DNA from: Clavelina lepadiformis
Lineage: Eukaryota > Chordata > Ascidiacea > Aplousobranchia > Clavelinidae
Length of the DNA: 64,000 nt
Direction: 5' to 3'
NCBI RefSeq assembly: GCF_947623445.1
Contig: NC_135242.1
Location: forward strand, 4,650,001-4,714,000
Part shown: positions 12,255-24,253 of the stretch, piece by piece
Numbering within the stretch: position 1 is the stretch's first letter
How the letters are laid out: every line of letters starts with the position of its first letter
Notes under the pieces: model-generated
Told to the model about the DNA's origin: nothing
Seen by the model: only the letters and a program-made list of their open reading frames with translations
The model's database searches: none
Made by a program: the position numbers and the translations under genes

Positions 12255-15200
12255 CTAAGTAGCCGGTACCTGCTCTGTAATATTAAGCAGCCAATAGCGA
12301 AATGCGGGCCATACTGGCTCTTCCATGATGCGACGGATGTAATTGTCTTTTCCTGCATCTCCGAAGAAAGCATTCATTGAGACAGAGTCTGTTAGTGATG
12401 TCACTTGATGCCACCAAAACGCAGGGATTAGCAACCTAAAAGAATATATAAGATGCTTCTCACGACGCTATACATAAAACAAATTTAACACTTATAAATA
12501 CTCTAAAAAATTATGATAACGTGTTTATTTAATGCAGTGGTGTTTGTCAATATTTGCAACGCAAAAATGGTTGGAAAAGAGCTGGACGCAATAGCCACGG
12601 CCAATGTTCCCTCAGCTGTGTACTTGTGCACGCAAGCAGAAAATATGAGATAGAGGGATTAGAAAGAGGTGTATAAATGCTAGTTACATAATTCATTCAG
12701 AAACCAGAAATTTATTAGCTCACATTCTTGATACCAGATCAAAAGCTGCATTGAAGCAGATGTTTGCGCACACAAACACCTAAAGTTTAGATGGAACATT
12801 GAGCCCAAAAACTCTGTTTACCCAAGCATACACTGTTTAACTACTACAATAATCGTGACTGCTTAGTGCTTATGAGGAAAATATATTTGCAATCCTTAGT
12901 TTAACCCAATCTTGACGATCCACATTTAGGTCAAGACTCATGGTTATAAAAACGCTGGCTAAATGCACATCAGAACAAGTTTATACAATCTTACATGTCT
13001 CCAGCGTTTAACACGCAGTGATAACACATTGCTTCACAGAATGTGGGAAATTTTTTCAAGTCGGGGCTATCACAATCCACCTAAAGATGCAATAATGAAA
13101 TATGTAAGCAAGCAAAGTTTTACGAGCATAATGTTGGAAAGAGAGTGTAATATGAAGCAAAAAGACTAGAACCGGAGTAAATGCAAGCATTTTAATTGTG
13201 GATGTTCAAAACAGAAAAGTAAATTTTCATTCTATTATCAAATTGTAATGAAATGTACAGTAGGACAAGATACATAAGTGCCATGGTCAGTTGTTTTAAG
13301 AGGTTATAGACTGTGGAGGATACCTGTGATTGGATGGTTTTGCCCTTAGACCCAAGTGGGTTGGGATAAAGCTTCTCGTGATCTGCACATGAAAACAATC
13401 GGACCTGTTTTCTTCCATCAATCATCATCAAAAGGCTTGCATCTGGATCGTAATGACAGTATTCTGTAAACATTTTAAATAAATGTATTCTTGTTTGACC
13501 AACACTGAAGATGTGATGTGGTGTAAGCGTGCGAAGTCTGAGAATGTGTACAGCTCTGGCAGAACTACGTCTGATTGTGAGTTGACAAAGTAACAAGAAG
13601 TTTAACAGCTTTGAAAAGTAAAAACCACTAATAAATAATTACTTATAGTTCAAAATATGGTACAACAAATGTTTAAATAAAAGAAAATCTATTGATTGAA
13701 TCAAGGCATAAAGTAAACTTAAATTTTGCTCATTACCATAATGTCCTTCACGAGCGACCCATAAAAATGGTCCATTGTGCAACTTCCCAACATAACTGGG
13801 CAACTGACACTCTTCCTAAGCACATTAGGATACAAGGTTGAAAGAAAATATTCATTTCAAAAAAATAACACACCTATACAGTATATATAGGTGTGTGATT
13901 GTCACAACTCCCAACTTATTATTTCTGTTCATTCAAAGCAATGCATAACATGTTGATGGAGCGAGGGGTTCACGCCATTACAACAGAGCACAGTTTTAAC
14001 CTGAAGCTGTGGAAAAACTTTGCTAATATTCTGCACAGCCATGTAAGACGTTTGTCCATTATGATTCCTTGTACGAAGATCATGAATGTAATCCTTAAAC
14101 GTTGTTTCCCTCACTGTATAGGCAACTCCAACCTAAAAAACATGACATTTATTTATCATGGCCTGAAACTGTAAATAAGAGTCAAGATGTAACATACAAC
14201 ATAATTTATTGCAATTTAATTTACTGCTTGATGATGGTCATTGATTTTTTGGCACCAGAGCAACAACAAGTTATGCCGTATGTATAAAATATTTTGATAT
14301 ATTTATGTACAGTAACATTGACATAACATACTACAATTGAACTTGACTATATCAGCTTTGCTAGAAATGATAATTTGCTTATATGGGCACAATGTCTTGG
14401 TCCTAACAGAAATTATGTGTTACACATACATTCTAGTTAGCCTGCAGCATTGCTTTTAGCCCACAAATTATTCTGTTCTTTTATAACCACATTGATGCAC
14501 AGAAGACTTTTCACTTCACACTTCCAGACAATATTTCATGCTGACAATATTTGCAAGTGTGATGTCAAAGTGAATGCTGTATATAACCTGAACCGGAATC
14601 GAAATTTGAAATTAGATGGATGTTTTTGTCATTACAATTCTTGTGGTATAGTGCAATAAGAACTTTCATGGTAAAAGTGTCAAATGTATAGAAAGATCTT
14701 GGAGTAGACAATAAACGTACAGCTTGGTTCTAAATTAAGAAAATACATAAATATGTATTTTATGAAAATTAAGTCGCATCATATTGAGAGGTAAAGCAGT
14801 TCCAAACCTTAGCGTTGAATAAAAGTACATTTTTTCCATAATTAACAATTCAGTTTTGCCTAATCTTACTATATCAGCTGCTAAATTAGAGTAGCCTATG
14901 TAAAATCAATAACAATATGTATACGTTACGAACTGTGTTTCTCATGTATTGTGTTGTTACTCATTATTGTCTAAATGAGTCTGCAGCCTGGTATCAACTA
15001 GCACCTTTTAACATTTGTTTTTATCTAGTTTTATCACTTTGTTGGACACCTTTAATAAATATAAACATTATGTGTGTCTTTTAATGGGTTAGTCAGTATC
15101 TGATGGTGAGCAAATAAATGTGGCTTCAAAACGATGATCAGTTTGTGTCATTAGCATAACAACGCTGCACGGTATATTATTATTCAGAGTAAAGTGTGTT

Positions 15201-15971
15201 GCAGTTTACCGTAAACGTGAAATTAGTATATAACATCCTACATAAAGTATTTCGATCCGCCATATCAGGATCAAGTATTGAGGAATTTTACACCATAATT
15301 TCTTTTTTATAAACCATAATTCATTCCCAATCAGCCCTTCACACAAAAGAGACTTAACATTAATTTGATTACAATAGTGTCAGGCTAGAAGAACAATGTT
15401 TGAAAATTGAGTAAGAAATGGTAAAGTTTTTGAATTTCTTACATGACACATGTGAAAGGGGAAAAAATTAGTAGGCCTTTCTGCTGGTGTAGTTTGGCTG
15501 AGTGTACATTATATACATACAGGCTTGGATAACATAATTTTTGAACCAAAATGTGCACATGTGATTAAACGGAATGGATGGTTACGCAGCCACGATAAAA
15601 TTAATTTCCTATCCAGAACCAGTGTTTGAAGCAAAGTTTAAAGTAAATAAAATCATAAAATAAATAGCATAAATATAGCATATACATAGCATAAAATCCT
15701 CCAAACAAAATATATATAGGCAGATCTAATTTAAAAAACTAACTTTGTAATCATTGGCATTAGTTCTTCCTCTCACAGTTACTTGATTGTCTCCAACTCG
15801 TTTTAGAAGATATTCAATTGACCATTTTGAGCATGGAAGGTTTGATAGATAGTTTTGAATTATCACTGGCCGTCCACATTTAAGATAATTGGACTCAAAG
15901 TTTTCAAGATCAAGATTTGTGCCGTTCACTCTATCCACCAAAACATTTTTAATAGATTCATTGGAAGCCAT
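12255..15971 (-). CDS. JmjC/cupin_8 2-oxoglutarate Fe(II) oxygenase, six exons
   Basis: Exons (high to low): 15971-15744, 14132-14001, 13815-13737, 13463-13324, 13080-12995, 12435-12255. All joins are GT-AG and in phase, giving 846 nt and 281 aa. The N-terminal half has GRPVIIQNY and SKWSIEYLLKRVG, typical of cupin_8 proteins. The catalytic double-stranded beta-helix carries the iron ligands H150-Y-D152 (CHYDPD) and H230 (IPAFWWHQV). GRKQVRLF holds a Lys at the expected 2OG-binding place, SPDLKKFPTF follows, and LNAGDM leads into the second His. It resembles KDM8/TYW5/HSPBAP1-like hydroxylases rather than large histone demethylases; I cannot assign the exact subfamily or substrate (a protein or tRNA are both possible). 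An acceptor-like TTTAATAG sits just 5' of the ATG, compatible with a 5' UTR intron or spliced-leader addition. The frame ends with a stop six codons past a weak potential donor, so a longer isoform is possible. Confidence 0.88.
13869..13897. repeat. Short palindrome in the JmjC intron
   Basis: ACACACCTATA and TATAGGTGTGT form an inverted repeat with 11-bp arms and a short loop between exons 2 and 3 of the JmjC gene. Probably a chance or microsatellite-derived hairpin. Confidence 0.7.
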
Positions 15972-17969
15972 TGTTACTATTAAACAGAATAATAATAACC
16001 CCGCTATTTGCTAATTGTTAATCTGGTTTTACACATCTACAAAATATATTGTTAGGCTTGCCCTAAACATATTTCAAAAATATTTTAAGTGAAACTTTCG
16101 GTTTTAATTTTTTGGAAATAAATACTAATGTAGTATGCGAGAAGGGGATTTCCTTAGTTCAAGATCATAAAAATCTTATTACGATATTCCTTCTCGATTC
16201 CTACCAGGTATGAGTATTTTTTGCGTTTTTTTGTTCCGGTATTTCCGTGCTAATTATGTATACATATTCATTGCACAATAAATTCTACAATTTATTTGCT
16301 TATACTCTCTCCGAAGAAAGATAAATGTTTATGTCCGTAACATGTTAGTTAAATTAACGAAATATAACCAATATAATTCTTGTATTCGTTGCTTCAACTT
16401 CAACCATAAGGTTTTTTAATCGGATTGGATTCTTCCCACATTTATTACGGATCATGCAGGGTAAGCTTTTGCTTTCGCTTCCTAATTATTCATCCAGGTT
16501 ACAGTCTGCGGTTTCTCACCCTTCAATTTTATGTAAAGATTAAATTTGCTGTTGCTTGAATTGTTACTTTTAGCAAAACCTTTGTGTACTGTTTCTTATC
16601 ATTCCAATGGATTATTTTATTCATGTTGAAAAGAGTCACTTTTGGGTATAAAGCAGTTTATTACTTTTCCCATTGGGTATTCCCCTGTTGTCCTACACGT
16701 CGGCACGATTAAATTTTATCTACGGTAAAGGTGATGACAGTGACATAAACAAGTAGAAGAAGAAACATAAAGTAACCCAAAATAGAGAAATTGGCATACT
16801 AACATCGGGTGAATCTAGTGAGACCGAAAACTTTTTCATTCAGTTTTAATAGAAGGCATAGCATTTTAATGAATCCAATGGCAATGACACTGCACATGAG
16901 TCGACAAAAAATTAAGTTTATTCATGTCAACAATGGCGTCGTGAGCGCCATGAACAGTATATGTTCTTGCAAAATTTAGAAGTACTAAAAATATTGATAA
17001 AATAAGATATTATTTACTGAATAAACATTATTTAATAGTGCTCGTTTGTTAAGATGATATACAATAAACAAATCGCTGTGCAATGATGCTCATATATCCA
17101 TTTAATCTATACCAATTTAGAGTCAACTGCAGTCAATTGTATGGAGTCAAAGTGTAGGCTATGTACAATATGCTACATACCAAGCAATTTTGTTAAATAA
17201 TATTTTTGATATCGTCATAGGTCACCAATAAGCCTGTGGCATACTTACGCTTCCATTTAGCTGTAAGTAGCGGTACTGTTGCATTGGATTTTAAATATCA
17301 GTAAAACCGCATAAGTCTTATTTTAAGCTGACGCACCTGGAACACACCCAGATTGTTAATATTTTTACTTATTCGAGTTGTTGCTCGTTCAATCCAATGT
17401 CATCTTTGCCTGGAGCGTTGTTACGTTTATGGTTTACGTTGGTGACCGCAATTTTGCAAGTGCGTTGAGTGCCTGGTACAATAATTGTGTACCGTCTACC
17501 TCCCAAGAAACCACAACAGTAACTGTAAACACAAAACCTAAGAGTTTGATGGTTATCGCTTTTATTAAAAATAATTGTTCTTGTGGTGACTTGTTATTCA
17601 ACTAAAATCTAAATTCACCGGAAAGAAGCGAGAAGTTCTTATAAAAATTCAGCAAATTATGTCAACTTTAATCGATCAAAGAAAATTTATTTTTAAAATT
17701 TTGATTTTGAGTGAAATTTTTTATCACCGTCTCAAGTCAATTATATGTAGAATAAATTATCACAATCATGATGAAAGTTGTGCTTGGGCGTGGCAGTACC
17801 ACAGAAATCCCCAAAACTTTGCGTCATAACCTTATCTTATCAAAATGTTTCTGAGCCGGTGCTTGGTAGATTGTCCCTGACAAATGTATCCGTTCTTGGG
17901 GTTTGTACACGCCAGCACTGGTGCAAAATCTATTACTCAGTCTTCGTAACATATGCCATCGGATCGCTG
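15972..17969. other. Intergenic, no gene supported
   Basis: AT-rich sequence between the JmjC 5' end and the first secreted-protein promoter. The frame at 17378-17605 shows no recognisable features. Regulatory sequence for the two divergent genes is expected here, but I can name no element. Confidence 0.45.
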
Positions 17970-17977
17970 TATATAAG
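17970..17977 (+). promoter_or_regulatory. TATA box of the first secreted-protein gene
   Basis: TATATAAG lies 82-89 bases upstream of the ATG at 18059. It would place transcription initiation near 18000 with a short A-rich 5' UTR. The match and spacing make it a credible core promoter. Confidence 0.65.
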
Positions 17978-18058
17978 ACGGTGGATGTTAGCAAAATGAT
18001 ACAGTTCGAAAAGTTGTAAAGCAAAGAGCAATACGTTGTCAACAAAAGTTCTCCAAAA

Positions 18059-18873
18059 ATGGCGAAATTGTTACTTTTTTCGATCTGCTTGCTCTGTGTC
18101 TTCGGCTTAACACTCAGCCAAGGTGGCTTCAACACCTTTTCGAATGTGAACAACGGCGGTGATCCTGATGCAGAGTTAACTCAAAGGCTCTTCGGTTTGT
18201 TCGATAACAACGACGGTAACTCCACAGGCAACAGCCCACTGTGCATCTTTGCACTCGCATCTCTTGGACAAAACGGACAACTAGGAGGAGGACAGAATCT
18301 TCTGCAACTCCTTTATTACTGGAACTCTTTGACTAAGGGGAATCTGTTCGAAGGAGACGTTATGGAGGTTTTGCTCCCCTTCCTCTTCGGAGGTCAAGGC
18401 GGACTCGGAGGCCAAAATATTTTCCAGCTTCTTCCTTACTTGACCGGCGCGAATGGAGGGGGTTCTTCAAACGTTCTGAGTCTTTTTAGCCTACTAGGTC
18501 CTCAAGGTAGATTCGGCGGGGCACAGAATCCTTTTCAGCTTTTTCAAACCCTGCAGCTGTTTTGCGGAGCAGATAACCAATTGTCTCTCCTTCAAATTCT
18601 TCCTTTGCTGGGAGGAGGTGGCTTTGGGGGCTCGCAAGCGTTCCAACCTTACAACCCGTTCAGTCCGCAAGGAGTGGGTTCGAATCCCAATGTAAACAAC
18701 AATAACAACAATAATGTTATTCCAGGTGAGATATCATTGTTAAACATGTCTTTAATTATTTTTGAATTTGTGTGACGAAATTAGTTTAACGTTTAGCGCA
18801 GTAACTGTTTTAGTTTAAGTTCATATCAACTTTTAAGAAATTTTGTTTTGTTTCAGGGCTATTCGGAAAATGA
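18059..18873 (+). CDS. Secreted Gly/Asn/Gln-rich protein, two exons
   Basis: Exon 1 is 18059-18725 and exon 2 is 18857-18873 (donor CCAG|GTGAG, acceptor TTTCAG), giving 227 aa and a stop just after LFGK. Residues 1-20 form a clear signal peptide ending at LTLSQ. The mature chain has no known domain. It alternates Leu-rich hydrophobic blocks (RLFGLFD, QLLPYLTG, LSLFSLLG, LQILPLLG) with Gly/Gln/Asn linkers, has two isolated Cys, and ends in a PYNPFSPQG segment and a poly-Asn run. The next gene downstream is a paralogue sharing the QLLPYLTG block. Extracellular structural, adhesive or self-assembling roles are plausible but inferred from composition only. A promoter TATA (17970) and AATAAA (19068) bracket it neatly. 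Confidence 0.85.
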
Positions 18874-19067
18874 ATCTATCAACAACAAAGAAGCTTCAGC
18901 ATCATTCTGTAAAACTATCCTGAAACTGAAATGATTGCAACAGAATATTGCAATCTGTGGCAAAGACCGCGCTAACAATCTATTACGTAACGCAAGTTGT
19001 TTTTCTCGAATTGAGCGTTTATTTGTCGTTTTGCTGTTGATGTTTTTTTTTCATTCACCACACTGCT

Positions 19068-19073
19068 AATAAA
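19068..19073 (+). terminator. Polyadenylation signal of the first secreted-protein gene
   Basis: AATAAA about 195 bases after the stop codon at 18873; the first canonical signal downstream. Confidence 0.6.
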
Positions 19074-19796
19074 TCTTGAATGAAGTAGAAGCACCTTTTT
19101 TGTTTATTTTTGTTTTCAGTATAAAGCCTTTCAGGTAAGGTTTTTAGTTTTTATGAAGAAGAAATTGGTTTGTTTCCATGGTTACTACCACCAACGACGT
19201 GGTGGGGATTTTACCCCTCTATAAATTAAAGCCATCTACAAAAGATAGTGGAAGTTTATTTTCAAAGTAGAATACAGTACTGAATGAACGAAAAAGGTTT
19301 CTAAACGGCTTTATCTTTTCTTTGTAATGGTAGCCTAATGTTTCAACGAACTATTCCATTCAAAATTAGTTTACGGCCACCATAGTCACAATACTGAAAA
19401 GTATATTTTCTAGTTTGGAATTGTTTAAATTGCACTTTAGTTTAACTTATAAGTTTTTATTAATTATAAAACTACTCAGCCAAACCCAAATGCGCAAAAC
19501 CCAAGTAAACTAGTGACGTTCTTTTGCCAGCAACCGCTTTGCGCAGCTTCGCGTTTCATTAAAACATTTTAGCCACAATTGCTACTAATACTTCCACTGC
19601 AAACAAGGTCTTCTTAACAGAGGAAATACAACCAGCTAAAGCCATGGAAACTTATATTTAAAAAAAAGAGATCCTATCGCTGCTCGGCCCGTCTAACCAC
19701 AAGCCGTGGTACGCACGGAAACACGCCGTACTTAGGTACTTTTCCAGCCTTGAGAGCACGCCAGTGGCAGAAAAAGAGGTACACTAGTTGGGCGTT

Positions 19797-19823
19797 TGAC
19801 GTCATTATCATCTGAATAAAAAG
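19797..19823 (+). promoter_or_regulatory. CRE plus TATA-like promoter of the second secreted-protein gene
   Basis: A perfect TGACGTCA (19797-19804) sits just upstream of an AATAAAAAG TATA-like element (19815-19823), about 100 bases 5' of the ATG at 19921. The pairing suggests CREB/ATF-type control, as inference. Confidence 0.4.
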
Positions 19824-19920
19824 CGGATAGCTTGGCGAGAATATCATTTTGCTCACCATCGTTCAAAAGAGTGCAGTTGAAGCAGTGCAGTGTTGGTCTT
19901 GTGCATTCATTGGCAGCAAC

Positions 19921-22900
19921 ATGATCAGGGATCTAGCTTTCTACGTTTTGCTTTTAACCGCTGTATCACTAGCATTGGCTCAAGACGACACCAGCACGGG
20001 TGACGTCAGTGACAGTGATGATGGAAACGTTACCTCAAGATTTTTCAATCTCCTAGGACCGTCAAATGGCGGAGGAGGCCTGGGGAACCTCTTTCAGAAC
20101 CCGTACGGCTTGCTCAGCTTATTCCAGGGTGCAGGCGACGAGCAAAATCTATTGTGCTACTACTTGTATACTTTACTCAGTCAATCTTACGGAGGAGGAC
20201 AAGGGCAAACCGGGAGTATACCGTGGCAGCTTTTACCTTACCTCACCGGCACCCAAGGTGGAAATCCTCTAACTGGTGGAAATCCTCTGACTGGAGGAAA
20301 TTCTCTTCTTCATTATTTTTCGCTTTCTGGCTTGACTCAACAAGGAGGAGGTCTAAATAATCTTCTTTTTGTGCTTCCGCTCATTTCTGAAATCTGTGAA
20401 GACGTAAGCTTGCCGTTTTTACCGTTCCTTGGCGGTTTGGGTTCACAATATGGTCAAAACCCCTACTCGCCACCAGGTTACAACCCGGGATACTCAGGTG
20501 GACAGAACCCTTATAGTAAGCATAATAATCATGCACTTACAGTATATAAAGGCTAATAACGAAAATGGTTGCCGGTGTCGTGCCAAATTTGTTTCGGGCA
20601 TTGTGACGTAAGAATGTCAAATGACTCAGCGCAATTCTTTCGAGCTAAAACCTTGTAATCTGGATGAGTTTGTGTTTATTCTCTTGCTGTTTGTAAGTTG
20701 TTCTTGAACTCAAGGGCCATCTACGTTGAGTCGTGCCCAAACTCTACGTCACAATGCGCGGAACAAATTTGGCACGACACCGGCAAATAGATGAATGGAA
20801 TAGAAAATATGATATCTTTGTTGAAATTATCTGCACAAAGCAAATTGTTAAAGGTTTATGAAACTGTTAGGCCTGCTGTAATATATGTTAGCGATAACTT
20901 TTGGACATTAACTTGATCTTGTAACTTTACAAAACAATGCGCACCACATTGGTGCCGCTAACGTCGCCTGTCATTGTAATTACTTACGATGTTACGAATG
21001 TAAATGCATAAAAATCCGTATTTAAATATATTTGTATTAAATAAATATTTTGTCTAAACAAACATAGCAAGAAATCAAAAAATTGTTTTGTAAATTTTGC
21101 AGATGCTTAAATCGATTTTATTGTTTTGCTTAGATCCCTATAACCCTTACAACCCTTACAACCCTTACAACCCATACAACCCACAAGGCGGAAACCACCT
21201 ATTTGCACCTTCTGGACCAGTTGCTAACCCTCACCACCGTAAGTTAAATGAATATAATTGTATAATTACTAATTAGCAAACATTTGCTTTGCACTGCTTT
21301 TCGTTTGGTGACGTCTACGTTATTTAAGTTAAGAGTCGAAAATTGTTGGGTTTGTCAGTGGCGACCCAATGAAGAGTTAAATGCTTGTATTTTCCCAGCT
21401 TGCAGTCAGCCCTGCACCCCGCCCCAAACTTGCCAAGTTAATTCTGTGACCGGGCAGTACCATTGCGCTTGTCCGTATGGCCAGCTCTATTGTGGTAAGA
21501 AGTGCGACCAGTAGATTTGTGGTTAGTGTAACTTACGACGATCACTGGTGTCTTTGTAATGCATTTGTGTCTGAACTTTTCCAGACTTGTTTTAGGATAG
21601 ACACGCACTACGTCGGATATGACAGGACTTGTGCATTTTATTAAAGGCACTTCTAAGGCCATCTTCTCATATAAGCAGCAGCTAAACTACTTTTAAATTT
21701 CAGGTCAAAACAACCAATACCCTCCTCCGTCGCCTCAATGCCCGTTTCCTTGCTTGCCTCCAAAAGTTTGCCAATATAATCAACTCACAGCACAATCCAA
21801 CTGCGTTTGCCCTTACGGCAACCCTACTTGTGGTAAGAAATCGGCAATTATCAAGCTCGATTTTTGAAGGGTGTCTTTAAGATCACCAAGTTGATTTTAC
21901 GCAAAGTGTCTGGTGGAATGCAGACACTTGCATCAGTAACTCATCAAATCAAACTTATCGCTAATGTTCCACCAAACGCTACAATCGGCAATTATAAAGC
22001 TTTAGTAACAAAAATAATTTCAAGAAGCAAATTTTTGTTGCTTCTTGTCTTGTGGTTACTGTTAATTAACTGACGTAGGTTATAACGTTTCGCGCATATG
22101 TCGCAGCGCACGGGTCATTTTACAAACTCTTTTCATGAGATTTTGCGTAGCATGCGCGTAACAGTTTCCATATTATTTTTAAATCTTATTTTTAAGTCGA
22201 AATAATAATCCTCTTTGCTTCTCACTCTTGTCGAGAAAATTTTTATCAATTTTCTCTTTATTTTGACATCAAAACCGCTGCGTAGACCCATTGTTTACAC
22301 CAGTTGTTCCCAAGCTTCTTCAGCTTGTGGCACACTAGAAAGATTATAAAACGCTCGCGGCACACTTACAAGAGAAGAAAAGTTGCTTTAAAAAAATTTA
22401 TTTTCACATGTTAATGCGATGGATGTGCTTATTGGATGGACATGTGCTTTTTTATCAGCTATTGAAGCAGTTAGAGCGCTTTTAAGTCGCATATGCTTGT
22501 CTGCATCATGTCTTATTTTAAATATTTATACAGTTATTTTCCAAAATTTCAAAAAGATTCGCGGCACACAGTTTGGAAATCACTGGTGTACACCCTGCCT
22601 GTACACCCTGCAATCCGCTGTGTAGACCGATCATACCATACACCCTGCTCGCTATTAAAACAACATGTAAAACGGGCTCGTTGCATTAGACTTTAGAGGC
22701 TTTTCAAGCTTTTACCAATCCCCCATTTATAAACCTAATTTGAATTTCAGGTCAATACCAAAATACTTGCATCCAACCTTGTCAATATCCAAAAATTTGC
22801 CAGAATAACCAATGTGTTTGCCCACTCAACAATCCAACATGCGTAAATGGTAAGATATGTTCCAGCTGAAATTTTGCCACAGTTTGAAAATGGTGCTTTG

Positions 22901-23024
22901 AAGTAGTTCAGGAGAAAAATCCTTTTTCCAACATTCTGTCTGTGATAAACCGTTTGGAGGATATGTGGGCTTGTTACTATTCATGTGTCTAACAATACCT
23001 TTGTATGTTTCAGTATACGGATGA
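19921..23024 (+). CDS. Secreted modular protein: Leu/Gly blocks, PYN repeats and three six-Cys modules
   Basis: Seven exons: 19921-20515, 21134-21238, 21399-21494, 21704-21832, 22751-22849, 23014-23024, joining in phase to 344 aa, where the count is six coding exons plus any untranslated ones. ATG 19921 starts a clear signal peptide (cut near LALAQ). The N-terminal ~200 residues resemble the upstream paralogue (RFFNLLG, WQLLPYLTG, a tandem GGNPLTG motif). Exon 2 encodes NPY tandem repeats (PYNPYNPYNPYNP). Exons 3-5 each encode one module of pattern C-x3-C-x5-C-x4/10-C-x-C-x6-C. All are phase 1-1 with lengths of 96, 129 and 99, so each can be duplicated or skipped without breaking the frame. 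The last exon adds only VYG. The family is unknown to me; an extracellular coat, tunic, mucus or adhesive role is inferred. Introns hold two MITEs. Polyadenylation is probably at 23194. Confidence 0.85.
20569..20786. mobile_element. 218-bp palindromic MITE in intron 1 of the second secreted-protein gene
   Basis: The outer 42 bases (20569-20610 and 20745-20786) are inverted repeats with only about two mismatches, beginning TTGCCGGTGTCGTGCC. A second inner similarity (GAGTCGTGCCCAAA) lies near the right arm. There is no coding capacity. A target-site duplication is not clear, so the superfamily is uncertain. It lies wholly within the intron. Confidence 0.8.
22301..22585. mobile_element. hAT-type MITE, 285 bp
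   Basis: Ends CAGTTGTTCCCAA... and (reverse complement) CAGTGATTTCCAAA..., followed on both sides by a GGCACAC motif. The flanking 8-bp sequences GTTTACAC (22293-22300) and GTGTACAC (22586-22593) match at 7 of 8, as expected for an aged hAT target duplication. Noncoding; it lies in the intron before the last Cys-module exon. Confidence 0.75.
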
Positions 23025-23193
23025 GGTTGTAAGTAATATTGAAGATCGGCCGAATCCTGTCAATATCAACATCTGGAGAATGATCTAGCATTCTTTTCTG
23101 TGGATCTCAAAGAACAAGTTTTCGTGTTTTGCAATACGATTTTACTGCCACGTTTCTTTATACCCGTGCTTTTGCACTGCACTATATTGCCAT

Positions 23194-23199
23194 AATAAA
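23194..23199 (+). terminator. Polyadenylation signal of the second secreted-protein gene
   Basis: AATAAA 170 bases after the stop codon at 23024; the first canonical signal downstream. Confidence 0.6.
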
Positions 23200-24253
23200 A
23201 TGCGAACGACTGTATAAGTCGTAAACAACAAAAATAACTTTTATGCTGTTTTCATTGAACGTTTTGTCCTATATATAGAAATTATTTCATCAAATTCCAT
23301 GGCATTAAGTCAAGTTTACCTACAATCTACAAACCTAAAACGCAAATCTAGCTCAGTAGCGCCATTAATGTATAAAGGATAAATTTGATCTTGTTCAACG
23401 ATTAGTCCTTTGAAAAGATATTACCGTTTGAAATGAGGATGTTTCATTTAACTCAAACAAAATTTTAATGTTACCAAGTACAACGTTTACTTTTTAAGTT
23501 GTTGTCATACACGAGATAAAATCGCTTAACGTCAGGTTTCTGCGGCGAATAAAACCCTTTAGTTTTTAAATACGTTTAACTAATGTAGGCTAAACCATAA
23601 GGTTGCTCATAATTATTGACACATAAATGTCTGCTTGATAGGGCACTGCTCCCGAGTCGAAAAACTACCACGAAGTTGTATTGTAGTTGCTGTGAACCAT
23701 ACTGTAGTTTGACGTTTGAAGATAAAGCTGTCCTGTGTCGTGTATTTTATGGTAAGCAATATATGCTCGTTTACAGAAACCATTTTGCGGCTCCTATACG
23801 TTTGAGCAAAACCCTACATTACAGTCAATCCAGAGCAAAAAAAGCAAATTAGGAATAAATTTTTGTCAATGAGTGTTTTGTAAGTTTCTTTGTTTTGAAA
23901 GACTCTGCCAAATTTTTATAAAATACTCCTTATAGTATGGTTAAGAATGAGGGTGAACTTGCAACCAGCATAACAGCTATTTTACGAATTTTGTCGGTGA
24001 GCGCATGCACGCAGCAAAGCAAACCAACATGTACAACCATGAAAAACTTCAAACTAAAATGCTTTGAACAGAGAAGAATCAAAACACAAATTGAACGTAA
24101 ACGCGATTGACAAATGCGTTTATAAAAGCAACTAAGCAACGAGATCATTGAAGCAGTATGAAAGGAATGCAAAACAGAAAACACAGTTACGAAAAACTGC
24201 CAAGTGCCGTGGCGCTAACTGCCAAACATTTATAAACAGTTATCATTTTTAGA
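23200..24253. other. Convergent intergenic space, no gene seen
   Basis: About 1 kb between the 3' ends of the secreted-protein gene (+) and SLC22 gene A (-). Short frames at 23616-23852 and 23930-24184 have no motif. I could not place a canonical polyadenylation signal for gene A here. Confidence 0.45.

Noticed and set aside
12161-12380. Overlapping ORFs on both strands
   Set aside because: They are off-frame shadows of the last JmjC exon and its 3' UTR; the true frame there carries IPAFWWHQV.
18664-18680. GGTTCGAATCC tRNA B-box match
   Set aside because: It lies in the coding exon of the first secreted protein and has no upstream A box or foldable cloverleaf.
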